NCBI GenBank assembly: GCA_018607135.1
Contig: JABBCA010000033.1
Coordinates: forward strand, 55,265 to 119,264
Direction: 5' to 3'
From: Opitutales bacterium
GTDB taxonomy: Bacteria > Verrucomicrobiota > Verrucomicrobiia > Opitutales > Coraliomargaritaceae
DNA: 64,000 bases
Both the position numbers and the translations under genes were made by a program. The notes below the pieces were generated by a model. It saw only the letters and a list, made by a program, of their open reading frames with translations, was not told the DNA's origin and searched no databases. Below are positions 43,675-51,913 of this stretch, one piece after another. Position 1 is the stretch's first letter, and every line of letters begins with the position of its first letter.

Positions 43675-44748
43675 TTAATGTTCAGACGATTGTGCTCTGC
43701 GCGTGCGCACCGCTTCGGCGAGCTCATCAAAGATGGCTTCAGTGGCATCAAAATCGATACATGCATCGGTGATGCTCTGGCCATAGACATTGTTCCCATC
43801 TTCAGTGTAGTCTTGGCGGCCCGCAACGAGATGGCTTTCGAGCATGACACCTGCGATGCCAGTTTGACCGGCTGCTATTTGTTGGGCAAGCACGTGGGCG
43901 ACTTCAGATTGACGTGTATAGTCTTTATTACTGTTTCCGTGGCTGCAGTCGACGACGAGGTAGGGAGGTAAGTTTACCGACTTTAGTTGCTCTAGGATCG
44001 GTTCGACCTCTTTTGCTTCGTAGTTGGGGCCGGTGCGGTTGCCTCCACGTAGAATCACATGCGCAGACGGATTGCCAGTAGTTTGAAAAATTGCGGTGAC
44101 GCCTTGTTTAGTTACAGATGGAAACCAGTGTGGTTGTGCGGATGAGCGCACTGCATCGATAGCAATTTGGACATTGCCGCTGGTGCCATTTTTGAAGCCC
44201 ACTGGCATCGAGAGTCCAGAGGCAAGCTCACGGTGGATTTGACTTTCTGTGGTGCGGGCACCGATTGCGGACCATGCGATCGCGTCAGCGATGAACTGAG
44301 GTATGATTGTATCCAGAAACTCGGCACCCGTGGGTAGGCCTAGCTCGCAGATATCGATTAAGAGCTGGCGTCCAATACGTAGGCCAGTGTTGATTTCGAA
44401 GCTGCCGTCAATATTGGGATCGTTGATGAGGCCTTTCCACCCGACAACCGTGCGTGGCTTCTCGAAGTAAACACGCATAATGATTTGCAGATCTTCTTTA
44501 TGTTTTTCTGCGTAGGGAAGAAGGCGCTCGGCGTATTCTAAGGCCGCCTGGGTGTCGTGTATGGAGCAGGGGCCGACGACTACAATGAGGCGATCATCGT
44601 CGCCACGAAGTATGGCTTCGCTTTCGGCTCTGCCTTTGTCGATGACAGCGGTGGCTTTCTGGGATAGCGGGATTTCTTCAATCAGAATCGCTGGCGGAAG
44701 TAAGGGCCGCATGTCTGCGATGCGAGTGTCGTCGTGTCGTGTGAGCAT
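43675..44748 (-). CDS. aroG: 3-deoxy-7-phosphoheptulonate synthase
   Basis: The first enzyme of the shikimate pathway, joining phosphoenolpyruvate and erythrose 4-phosphate. At 357 residues it is a type I-alpha enzyme like AroF/G/H. Motifs: RLIVVVGPCSIHDTQAALEY, RVYFEKPRTVVGWKGLINDP, WSAIGARTTESQIHRELASG, GFKNGTSGNVQIAIDA, LVVDCSHGNSNK and GVMLESHLVAGRQ. All residues usual for metal and substrate binding appear present. The feedback isozyme type cannot be told by eye. It is 24 bases downstream of the CPBP protease gene, at the end of a pyrB-pyrC-CPBP-aroG group. Confidence 0.96.
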   Translation of the reverse strand: MLTRHDDTRIADMRPLLPPAILIEEIPLSQKATAVIDKGRAESEAILRGDDDRLIVVVGPCSIHDTQAALEYAERLLPYAEKHKEDLQIIMRVYFEKPRTVVGWKGLINDPNIDGSFEINTGLRIGRQLLIDICELGLPTGAEFLDTIIPQFIADAIAWSAIGARTTESQIHRELASGLSMPVGFKNGTSGNVQIAIDAVRSSAQPHWFPSVTKQGVTAIFQTTGNPSAHVILRGGNRTGPNYEAKEVEPILEQLKSVNLPPYLVVDCSHGNSNKDYTRQSEVAHVLAQQIAAGQTGIAGVMLESHLVAGRQDYTEDGNNVYGQSITDACIDFDATEAIFDELAEAVRTRRAQSSEH

Positions 44749-44772
44749 TTTAGTATGAATTCAATTAGAGAT

Positions 44773-45648
44773 CTATTGAGGTAGTGTCGTCGAGTGACTC
44801 ATGATAAAGAGCATCAGCAAGCTGAAGCCATTGAAGAAGGCGTGAAAGCACATAGGGACCGCAAGATTGCCTGATTTTTCGTAGGTGCGCGCTAGGATGA
44901 TTCCTACAATAACGAGTGGCAAGAAAGACATTAAGTTCGCATGCATGACTGCAAAGACTGCTCCACTCATTACTTGTGCCGCCACTAGTGAGACTTTACT
45001 TTTTAAAAAGCGGTAGATGCAGCCGCGAAAAATGATTTCCTCAACAACAGGGGCAAGTATCACCGCGAAAATAACGAGCACTGCGATGGCAAGTGGGTGT
45101 CCGCCACTTTGAAAGAGTTGTATCAGTTCCTGAGGTGGAAACTCATCGATGATGCCAATGGCTTGTAGTCCGCTTAAGAGGCCGCCCCATGTAAATGTGA
45201 CGATCCAGATGACGGGTAGGAACATTATGAACAGTGGCACTGCCTCTTTTAAGGCCGCACCGATACTGTAGCTTTGTGTATTCAAGCGGCTGGCATAGAG
45301 TTGCGGAAAAAATTTACGGGCGAGGTAGAAGACTCCGATCAGCGGCACTTGAAGCAGTAGCACGGCTGCAATGGCCAGACCTGGAGTGAGTTTGTTTTCT
45401 GCGGCATCAATATGATCCTGCAGGAAATGAAAGCCGATGGCTTGCACACCAATCACAATGATCACTTCTGCGCATATAAAGAGTAAGAAATCTACCCACG
45501 GAATGTTCCATGGGAGGGCTCCCATGTCAGGAATGATTTGATCTTTTGTGCGCTGAATGTGCCGTATCCACAAGGTCGCGCTCCCAAAAAGTATGCCCAA
45601 TATAATAAGCGATGCGGTGATCCCCGCAGAATCGATTTCTTCTGTCAT
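44773..45648 (-). CDS. CPBP-family intramembrane metalloprotease
   Basis: A 291-residue membrane protein with about eight hydrophobic segments. The CPBP (CAAX protease/Abi) motifs are VVEEIIFRGCIYRF (EExxxR, motif 1), VMHANLMSFLPLVI (motif with catalytic His) and VPMCFHAFFN (second His). Members process prenylated peptides, bacteriocin precursors or membrane proteins. The target is unknown here. The gene lies 12 bases after pyrC and 24 before aroG, so it is transcribed with biosynthetic genes, but that placement may be incidental. Confidence 0.9.
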   Translation of the reverse strand: MTEEIDSAGITASLIILGILFGSATLWIRHIQRTKDQIIPDMGALPWNIPWVDFLLFICAEVIIVIGVQAIGFHFLQDHIDAAENKLTPGLAIAAVLLLQVPLIGVFYLARKFFPQLYASRLNTQSYSIGAALKEAVPLFIMFLPVIWIVTFTWGGLLSGLQAIGIIDEFPPQELIQLFQSGGHPLAIAVLVIFAVILAPVVEEIIFRGCIYRFLKSKVSLVAAQVMSGAVFAVMHANLMSFLPLVIVGIILARTYEKSGNLAVPMCFHAFFNGFSLLMLFIMSHSTTLPQ

Positions 45649-45660
45649 CAGCTTAAGGTC

Positions 45661-46956
45661 TTAGGCTGTAATCGACTTGCCGTCGAAGACTTGTTTGCCC
45701 GCAACGAAGGTTGCTTTGACTTTACCTTTGAGCGTCTCGCCGTGCCAAGGACAGTTGCGGGACTTGCTTTGAAAGTGTTCAGCATCGACTGTCCATTCTT
45801 CATCTGGATCTAAAATGCAGATGTCTGCAGGGGCGCCTGTGCTCAGTGTGCCTGCATCAAGTTTACAAATCTCAGCACCTTTGTGCGTCATGAGTGCAAT
45901 GACATCGCTCAGCGAGAGTCGCTTGCTGTGGTAGAGTGTGCCAAGTGTGCTCGCGAGTGAGTTCTCGAGGCCAATGACTCCGAAGGGTGCGTAGTCGAAT
46001 TCGCAGTCCTTTTCGGTTGGTGTGTGCGGCGCGTGGTCGGTCGCGATGCAGTCGAGTGTGCCATCGCAAAGCCCTTGAATGAGTGCTTCACGGTCGGCCT
46101 CGGTGCGCAGCGGTGGATTCATTTTAAAGCCAGTGTCGTAGTCAAATAGTTGGGCATCTGTAAATTCGATGTGATGCGGGCTGGCTTCAGCGGTCACAGA
46201 AACGTTGCGATCTTTGGCGCGGCGTAGGATGTCGACCGATGCGGCAGAGCTGATGTGCTGCATATGAATGTGTGCACCTGTGACCTCTGCTAAGATAACG
46301 TTGCGCGCGACGATGATGTCTTCTGCAGCCTTCGGCCAACCACGCAGCCCTAAGCGAATGGACCATTCGCCTTCGTTCATGACTGCACCTTCGGTGAGGC
46401 TTTGGTCTTGGCAGTGATCCATGATGGGGAGGTCGAACATTTTGGCATATTCCACCGCGCGTCGCATGATTTCATTGCTTTGAACGCATGCACCATCATC
46501 GGTCATCGCGACGGCTCCAGCAGATTTGAGCTGGCCCGTCGGAGCCAGGCTTTCGCCTTTCATTCCTAGGGTAAGGCAGCCAGTAGGGTAGACGTTGATG
46601 ACTGCTTCGCGCTCCACTTTGTCAATAATGCGCTGAATGGTGCCCGCATTGTCACAGACTGGGCTGGTATTGGGCATACAAACGACTGTGGTGAACCCAC
46701 CAGCTGCTGCGGCACGGGTGCCTGTGCTAATGTCTTCTTTATGTGTCTGCCCTGGGTAGCGGAAATGAACATGTATATCGACTAGGCCTGGCGTGACCAC
46801 TCGACCCGCGGCATCGACCTTGGTGGCTTCGGCTTTTTCTGCATCGCTCAGTTGGTCAACGAGTTTACCATCCATGGCAAAGAGATCGCCGATTTCGTCG
46901 CGGTTGTTTGCGGGGTCAATGATTCGACCTCCAGTTATCCAGAGTAGGTGCTTCAT
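45661..46956 (-). CDS. pyrC: Dihydroorotase
   Basis: A class I dihydroorotase of de novo pyrimidine synthesis. Seen: DIHVHFRYPGQTHKEDI (zinc His residues), GGFTTVVCMPNTSP, PIMDHCQDQSL (zinc His), AHIHMQHISSAASVD, SPHH and IATDHAPHTP with the catalytic Asp. VIGLENSL is also typical. At 431 residues it matches the family. It lies 33 bases downstream of pyrB, and that short gap is filled by an 8-base tandem repeat that ends directly at the ATG. Confidence 0.96.
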   Translation of the reverse strand: MKHLLWITGGRIIDPANNRDEIGDLFAMDGKLVDQLSDAEKAEATKVDAAGRVVTPGLVDIHVHFRYPGQTHKEDISTGTRAAAAGGFTTVVCMPNTSPVCDNAGTIQRIIDKVEREAVINVYPTGCLTLGMKGESLAPTGQLKSAGAVAMTDDGACVQSNEIMRRAVEYAKMFDLPIMDHCQDQSLTEGAVMNEGEWSIRLGLRGWPKAAEDIIVARNVILAEVTGAHIHMQHISSAASVDILRRAKDRNVSVTAEASPHHIEFTDAQLFDYDTGFKMNPPLRTEADREALIQGLCDGTLDCIATDHAPHTPTEKDCEFDYAPFGVIGLENSLASTLGTLYHSKRLSLSDVIALMTHKGAEICKLDAGTLSTGAPADICILDPDEEWTVDAEHFQSKSRNCPWHGETLKGKVKATFVAGKQVFDGKSITA

Positions 46957-46996
46957 TTCAGCGATTCAAAATTTCAGTTGTTCAGCGTTTCAGGAT
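46957..46996. repeat. 8-base tandem array filling the pyrB-pyrC spacer
   Basis: TTCANNNN is repeated five times with exact 8-base spacing, from directly before the pyrC ATG to within the pyrB stop codon, which is itself part of a repeat unit. On the coding strand each unit carries TGAA, and because 8 is not a multiple of 3 TGA stops fall in all three frames. Confidence 0.7.
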
Positions 46997-47949
46997 GGGA
47001 GTTCGATTTCGATGCCTTTGTGATGGCAATAGCAGAGGTGGAGAATCGCCATGCGAACTACGATACCGTTGGTGACTTGTTCGAGGATCACGGAGCGGTT
47101 GGAGTCCGCGAGTTCCGAGTCGATTTCGACACCTCGATTGATCGGGCCGGGATGCATTATAATCGCATCCGGTTTGAGCCATTGAGCACGCTCTTTGTTG
47201 AGTCCGAACATACTGGTGTATTCACCCAATGAAGGAAAGTGAGTCGAGGTCTGGCGCTCGTGTTGGATGCGTAGGAGCATGACCGCGTCGGCATTTTTGA
47301 GTGCTTTTTGTAAGTCGTGGCAAACCGTGGCACCCATGCTTTCAAATGCTTTCGGCACCAGCGTGCTGGGGCCAGCGATAGTAACTTTGGCCCCCAGTTT
47401 TTGTAAGCAGATGATGTTCGAGCGCGCAACTCGACTGAAAAGGATATCACCTAAAATAGTGATTTCTTTGCCATCTAAAGCGCCGAATTTTTCGAGTAGG
47501 GTAAATGCGTCTAAAAGTGCTTGAGTTGGGTGCGCGTGAGAGCCGTCTCCGGCGTTGATAACTGGGATATCGACTACCTTGCTTAAGTAATGGGGCGCTC
47601 CGGATGCTGAGTGGCGCATGATAATCATGTCGGCCTTAAGGGCTGCCATGTTCTGAGCGGTGTCGCGGAGAGTTTCACCTTTAGTCAGACTACTCGCGGC
47701 ACCAGTTACAGTAATCGTGTCTGCACTGAGACGACTTGCAGCGACTTCGAAGGCCAATCGTGTGCGTGTGCTCGGCTCTAAGAATAGGTTTACGACCGTG
47801 CGTCCATTCAAGTAGGGCTGTTTCTTGTCGTCCGCCTCCATTGCTTGCTTGAAAGCGGTCGCTGCCGAGAAAATAGTCTCGATTTCTTCGCGCGACAGAT
47901 GCTCGACGTCAATTAGGTCTTTTCGGTTCCAGGATAAACTGTGGCTCAT
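46990..47949 (-). CDS. pyrB: Aspartate carbamoyltransferase catalytic subunit
   Basis: Catalyses carbamoyl aspartate formation in pyrimidine synthesis. Motifs: FLEPSTRTRLAFEVAASRL (carbamoyl phosphate site), MRHSASGAPHYL, VINAGDGSHAHPTQALLDAF, ITILGDILFSRVARSN and IMHPGPINRGVEI. At 319 residues it is a typical catalytic chain. A PyrI regulatory subunit is not in the window, so it may be unregulated or part of a dihydroorotase-associated form. It heads a group with pyrC, the CPBP gene and aroG. It is divergent from the metal transporter operon. Confidence 0.97.
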   Translation of the reverse strand: MSHSLSWNRKDLIDVEHLSREEIETIFSAATAFKQAMEADDKKQPYLNGRTVVNLFLEPSTRTRLAFEVAASRLSADTITVTGAASSLTKGETLRDTAQNMAALKADMIIMRHSASGAPHYLSKVVDIPVINAGDGSHAHPTQALLDAFTLLEKFGALDGKEITILGDILFSRVARSNIICLQKLGAKVTIAGPSTLVPKAFESMGATVCHDLQKALKNADAVMLLRIQHERQTSTHFPSLGEYTSMFGLNKERAQWLKPDAIIMHPGPINRGVEIDSELADSNRSVILEQVTNGIVVRMAILHLCYCHHKGIEIELPS

Positions 47950-48110
47950 GCTTAGTAGGAGAGCGATGGGTCTTGTTACATCGCCCAGCTCCGAAAACGG
48001 AAATGTGAACCCGAAATGTGAAAGGGCAATGAGAAAGCGTGGAAATTTCGTTCACTAGTGGTCTGCCACGCTTCTGTGGTCATTGGCCGCTTAAGCGATC
48101 AATTACACAA

Positions 48111-48148
48111 TTGACAGTTTTGAGCTTATTACTTTGATTAGTCAAAGT
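48111..48148 (+). promoter_or_regulatory. Promoter with 18-bp palindromic operator of the metal transporter operon
   Basis: TTGACA (48111-48116), a 17-base spacer and TTGATT (48134-48139) form a good promoter. The -10 element lies inside a perfect inverted repeat, ACTTTGATTAGTCAAAGT (48131-48148: two 7-base arms, 4-base centre), which abuts the ATG at 48149. A repressor bound there would block transcription. A metal-dependent DtxR/MntR-type regulator is the natural candidate given the genes downstream. Confidence 0.65.
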
Positions 48149-49135
48149 ATGAAATTTGAATTATCTACATTTAAGTCCATGGCTCTGCTAGGCCTTGCCG
48201 TGGTCGTCGCTAGTTGTGCGCCTGAAACGTCAAGCCAGACTGAGGTTGTGGACGGTGCTGAGCATCCTTATAAAATCGTCTGCACTGTTGGTATGATTAC
48301 GGATGTCGTGCGTAATGTTGCAGGAGATTATGCCGAAGTCGAAGGGTTGATTGGTGAGGGGGTGGACCCTCACTTGTATAAACCAACACGCAGTGATGTG
48401 GTTAAACTAAGCGGCGCGGATCTAGTCTTTTACAACGGGTTGTTGCTTGAGGGGAAAATGACTGACGTTTTGGTGCGCGTGGCATCCACAGGAAAGCCAG
48501 TCAAAGCAGTCACTGAAGCGATTCTTGAAGCGACTGATTACTTGATGGAGAAGGACGATGGCTCTGAGCACACCGATCCTCATGTATGGATGGATGTAAG
48601 CGGCTGGTCTAAAGCGGTTCCAGTGATCGCACAAACTTTAGCTGCATATGACAGTGCCAACGCGGAAACCTATCATGCGAATGCCAAAGCTTATGCGGCT
48701 AAGCTTGAGGCACTTGACGCCTATGCGAAGAAGGCGATGGCAACGATCCCAGAGAACCAACGAGTGCTGGTGACTGCGCACGATGCGTTCAACTATCTTG
48801 GGCGTGCGTATGGTGTCGAAGTGCGTGGTATTCAAGGCATCAGCACAGAGTCTGAAGCAGGGGTTCGCGATTTGGAAGATCTAGTAGATTTTATCGTTAA
48901 TAAGGAAATTCCGGCAGTATTTGTTGAGACCTCGGTAGCGGATAAGAATGTGCGTGCACTTGTAGAGGGGGCAAAAGCACGCAAGCACGCCGTGATTATC
49001 GGTGGGGAGCTCTTCTCAGATGCAATGGGTCAAGCTGGAACTTATGAAGGGACTTATATAGGAATGATTGATCACAATGTGACTACGATCACCAACGCTT
49101 TAGGTGGTCACGCCGAGGGTTTTGAAAAGCACTGA
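48149..49135 (+). CDS. Metal ABC transporter substrate-binding lipoprotein (Mn/Zn type)
   Basis: A cluster A-I binding protein that captures Mn, Zn or Fe. From the ATG at 48149 a lipoprotein signal is evident (ALLGLAVVVASC, lipidated Cys). The TTG at 48134 lies inside the -10/operator region and is rejected. Metal ligands appear as His in VDPHLYKPT, His in TDPHVWMD, Glu in ISTESEAG and Asp in MIDHN: a His-His-Glu-Asp set as in PsaA/MntC-type proteins, which favours Mn or Fe over Zn. There is no His-rich zinc loop, only a short acidic stretch (EKDDGSEHTD). It is first in a five-gene group with ATPase, GNAT remnant and two permeases. Confidence 0.93.
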   Translation: MKFELSTFKSMALLGLAVVVASCAPETSSQTEVVDGAEHPYKIVCTVGMITDVVRNVAGDYAEVEGLIGEGVDPHLYKPTRSDVVKLSGADLVFYNGLLLEGKMTDVLVRVASTGKPVKAVTEAILEATDYLMEKDDGSEHTDPHVWMDVSGWSKAVPVIAQTLAAYDSANAETYHANAKAYAAKLEALDAYAKKAMATIPENQRVLVTAHDAFNYLGRAYGVEVRGIQGISTESEAGVRDLEDLVDFIVNKEIPAVFVETSVADKNVRALVEGAKARKHAVIIGGELFSDAMGQAGTYEGTYIGMIDHNVTTITNALGGHAEGFEKH

Positions 49136-49148
49136 TTGAGAAACATTA

Positions 49149-49937
49149 ATGATGACCGCTGAAACTCAATTGCAGGATTTGAAGCAACTACCTTTGGTGG
49201 TTCGTGATTTGACGGTGGCGTATCACCGCAAGCCTGTGGTGTGGGATATTGATTTATCCATACCAGAGGGAAAGCTTGTAAGTATCGTTGGGCCGAATGG
49301 AGCAGGGAAGAGCACGCTGTTGAAGGCATGTTTGGATCTAATCCCGCGTTCTTCGGGTGAGGTGTTAATTTATGGCGAGCCCTACACGAAGGCGCGTAAG
49401 CGTGTCGGTTATGTGCCACAACGTGAGAGCGTAGACTGGGATTTCCCCGTGAGTGCCCTCGATGTGGTAGCGATGGGCACCTATGGTAAACTCGGATGGT
49501 TTCGCCGTGTGGATAAGCGGTCTAAGGCATTGGCCATGCAGGCTCTAGACCGTGTCGGCTTGGCGGATTATGCGCACCGTCAGATCAGTCAGCTTTCAGG
49601 TGGCCAGCAACAACGCACATTTTTGGCACGAGCCTTGGTGCAAGATGCCGATATCTATTTTATGGATGAGCCCTTCGCTGCGGTAGATGCGGCAACTGAG
49701 CGTGCGATCGTCGAGTTGCTTAAAGAGCTGCAGTCTCGTGGGAAGACGTGCTTCGTCGTGCATCATGATTTGGCGACAGTGCCGCAGTATTTTGATTGGA
49801 CGATTTTGTTAAACATGCGGGTGGTGGCGAATGGGCCGACCAGTGAAGTCTTTACGCAGGGAAATCTTCGTAAGACCTATGGTGGTAAGCTATCGCTCTT
49901 TACTGAAGCTGCAGAGAAAATTGCTAAAGCACGTTAA
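49149..49937 (+). CDS. Metal ABC transporter ATP-binding protein
   Basis: A 262-residue ATPase of the Mn/Zn/Fe ABC class. Walker A is GPNGAGKST, the signature is LSGGQQQR, Walker B is DIYFMDEPFAAVD and the switch His is in VVHHDLA. YVPQRESVDWDFPV is a string characteristic of ManA/TroB/MntB-like ATPases. Two Met codons open the frame; the first is 13 bases after the upstream stop codon. It powers uptake through the two permeases that follow. Confidence 0.95.
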   Translation: MMTAETQLQDLKQLPLVVRDLTVAYHRKPVVWDIDLSIPEGKLVSIVGPNGAGKSTLLKACLDLIPRSSGEVLIYGEPYTKARKRVGYVPQRESVDWDFPVSALDVVAMGTYGKLGWFRRVDKRSKALAMQALDRVGLADYAHRQISQLSGGQQQRTFLARALVQDADIYFMDEPFAAVDAATERAIVELLKELQSRGKTCFVVHHDLATVPQYFDWTILLNMRVVANGPTSEVFTQGNLRKTYGGKLSLFTEAAEKIAKAR

Positions 49938-49945
49938 AGTTACCG

Positions 49946-50442
49946 ATGAAGCATTCAGGTTTAGATATTGTCCGTGCTGATTGGTCCTTACCAAAACATC
50001 GAGATGCAGTGGTGGAGTTGATGGATTTGTTTGCCAGAGATGTTCAGGGTAGAGGTGTAGGCCTCCGCGATACGGTGAAGCGAGATCTGCCAGATGAGCT
50101 CCTGAAGCGTTCGACCTGTATGGTTGCAGTGGCGTTGGTTAGAGGTCAACCCGCTGGCCTGTCGATCAACTTTGAAGTGTTTTCGAAATTCGCTTGTCTG
50201 CCTATTTTAAACATTCACGATTTTGTGGTGGCTCCGCAGTATCGTGGGCAGGGGATTGCTGAGCATTTATTGCAAGCAGTCGAAGCTCTTGGTAAAGAAT
50301 GGGCTGTTAAAAGTGGACTTTGGAAGTGCTCGAAGGAAATGAGCGTGCTCAAAAGATCTATAAGTAGTTTGGGTTTAGCGGCTACGAACTCGATCCAGAG
50401 ATGGGGCGGGCGATGTTTTACGATAAAAAAATTCAGGCATAA
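49946..50442 (+). pseudogene. GNAT N-acetyltransferase gene with frameshift and internal stop
   Basis: The N-terminal 120 residues are a good GNAT fold: VELMDLFARDVQGRGVGL, LPILNIHDFVVAPQYRGQGI (acetyl-CoA loop R-G-Q-G-I) and AEHLLQAVEALGKEWAVKSG. The current frame then runs on as an unrelated basic tail to 50449. Changing frame at about 50315-50320 restores the typical GNAT end, LEVLEGNERAQKIYK, a TAG stop at 50365-50367, then FGFSGYELDPEMGRAMFY to a TAA at 50440. So two lesions, one shift (net loss of one base) and one nonsense codon, separate the parts. The gene is probably inactive or recently decaying. It sits inside the metal transporter operon between ATPase and permease. Confidence 0.8.
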
Positions 50443-50453
50443 TCTTTAAATAC

Positions 50454-51806
50454 ATGGAAATTGCTGATGCCCTCGAAGTTTTGTTTCTGCGTAACTATAA
50501 TACGCGGCTCGTGGTGAGCTGCACCATGTTATTGGGCTGTGCTTGTGGATTAATGGGGGGCTTCCTATTGTTGCGTAAGCGTTCGCTGATGGGAGACACG
50601 CTTTCGCATGCAACCTTACCGGGGGTGTGTATCGCGTTTATGGTCGGAGTCATGCTGGGCGGACAGGGCAAGTCGCTGCCGATGTTAATGTTCGGAGCGA
50701 CGGGGACTGGCGTTCTTGGTTGTGCGACGGTGCTATTTATCCGCAATCGTTCTCGGATAAAAGATGATGCGGCTATGGGCATTGTGCTCTCGGTGTTCTT
50801 TGGTGCAGGTGTTGCGCTTTTGACGATGGCAACGAAGATGCCGGCAGGGGCGGCTGCCGGCCTCGAGTCGTTCATTTATGGCAAGACTGCGTCGATGGTC
50901 TTGAGTGATTTCTGGTTATTAACCACCGTCACCGTTTGTGTGCTGGTGTTGTCATTGCTTTTATTTAAAGAGTTTCGGCTGCTGTGTTTCGATGAATCGT
51001 ATGCGGCGTCTCAAGGATGGCCCGTGAAGCGTTTGGATGTGTTATTGCTCGGCTTGGTGACTGCGGTAACGGTTGCTGGTCTGCAGTCAGTAGGCTTGAT
51101 CTTGATTATTGCGTTTTTAATTACGCCTGCTGCCGCAGCACGCTTTTGGACGGATCGTTTGGATCAAATGTTATTTTTATCCGCATTGATAGGCGGCGTG
51201 AGTGGTTGGCTTGGAGCGAGCGTGAGTGCACTAATTCCCAATATGCCAGCGGGTGCATTGATTGTATTAGTGGCTGCAAGCGGCTTTTTGTTTAGCATGC
51301 TTTTTGGGGTGGAGCGTGGTGTTTGTGTGCGCGCATATCGTCAGTGGAATTTGAAGCGCAGTGTTGGGCGTCAACATTTGCTACGTGCGCTCTACGAAAT
51401 TTTAGAAGCGGATGATGTATCCGAAGACCAAATACGGATTCGGTCGGTTCCGTTTCGCCAAGTTCGCGGGCGACGCACTTGGACAGATGCGCAGCTGCGT
51501 AGGTATTTAGCTTCTTCATATGCCGAGGGGCTTATTGAGCAGGTCGGTAAAGAAGATGTGATTGTCTTGACTGAGGTAGGGTTGGAAGCAGCTGCCAAGG
51601 TGACGCGTAATCACCGGCTATGGGAAATGTATTTAATCGAATATGCGGATGTAGCGACCAGCCGAGTGGATCGTGACGCGGATGCAGTGGAGCACGTTCT
51701 GGGTGAAGACATGGTCACTCTTTTGGAAAGTAAGTTACAAAGCACTCGCCCTGTGGGGGCAAGTGCGGTGCCAGTGAGCCCGCACCCAATACATCCTGGT
51801 GACTAG
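50454..51806 (+). CDS. Metal ABC transporter permease fused to a DtxR-like regulatory domain
   Basis: Residues 1-290 are a permease of the Mn/Zn/Fe class with seven to eight helices: LLRKRSLMGDTLSHATLPGV, GLQSVGLILIIAFLITPAAA and PNMPAGALIVLVAASGFLF. Residues 305-430 are soluble and look like a winged helix plus metal/dimerisation domain of the DtxR/MntR family: WTDAQLRRYLASSYAEGLIE, VLTEVGLEAAAKVTRNHRL, WEMYLIEYADV and AVEHVLGEDM. His387, Glu391 and His414 match the ligand pattern H-x3-E and E-H-V of DtxR. A plain permease has about 280 residues. The tail could sense cytosolic metal and control transport, or bind the nearby operator. It is conserved enough to be functional. Confidence 0.88.
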   Translation: MEIADALEVLFLRNYNTRLVVSCTMLLGCACGLMGGFLLLRKRSLMGDTLSHATLPGVCIAFMVGVMLGGQGKSLPMLMFGATGTGVLGCATVLFIRNRSRIKDDAAMGIVLSVFFGAGVALLTMATKMPAGAAAGLESFIYGKTASMVLSDFWLLTTVTVCVLVLSLLLFKEFRLLCFDESYAASQGWPVKRLDVLLLGLVTAVTVAGLQSVGLILIIAFLITPAAAARFWTDRLDQMLFLSALIGGVSGWLGASVSALIPNMPAGALIVLVAASGFLFSMLFGVERGVCVRAYRQWNLKRSVGRQHLLRALYEILEADDVSEDQIRIRSVPFRQVRGRRTWTDAQLRRYLASSYAEGLIEQVGKEDVIVLTEVGLEAAAKVTRNHRLWEMYLIEYADVATSRVDRDADAVEHVLGEDMVTLLESKLQSTRPVGASAVPVSPHPIHPGD

Positions 51807-51817
51807 CACCATGATCC

Positions 51818-51845
51818 ATAGTAGGAAATGAATAATAGGAAATGA
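51818..51845. repeat. Heptamer/14-mer tandem array between the two permease genes
   Basis: Two copies of a 14-base unit differing at one position, each formed of two heptamers (ATAGTAG or ATAATAG, then GAAATGA). They lie in the 107-base spacer after the fusion-permease stop codon. Confidence 0.55.
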
Positions 51846-51913
51846 ATACTTTTTCAGTCAGAGTAGACCTAGGATGTTTTAACCATCAGCGGTGAATCAT
51901 TAGCGATTAGATT

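Noticed and set aside
49946..50449. Programmed frameshift in the GNAT gene
   Set aside because: A separate in-frame TAG lies in the restored frame, so a single recoding event would not make the full protein; decay is more likely.
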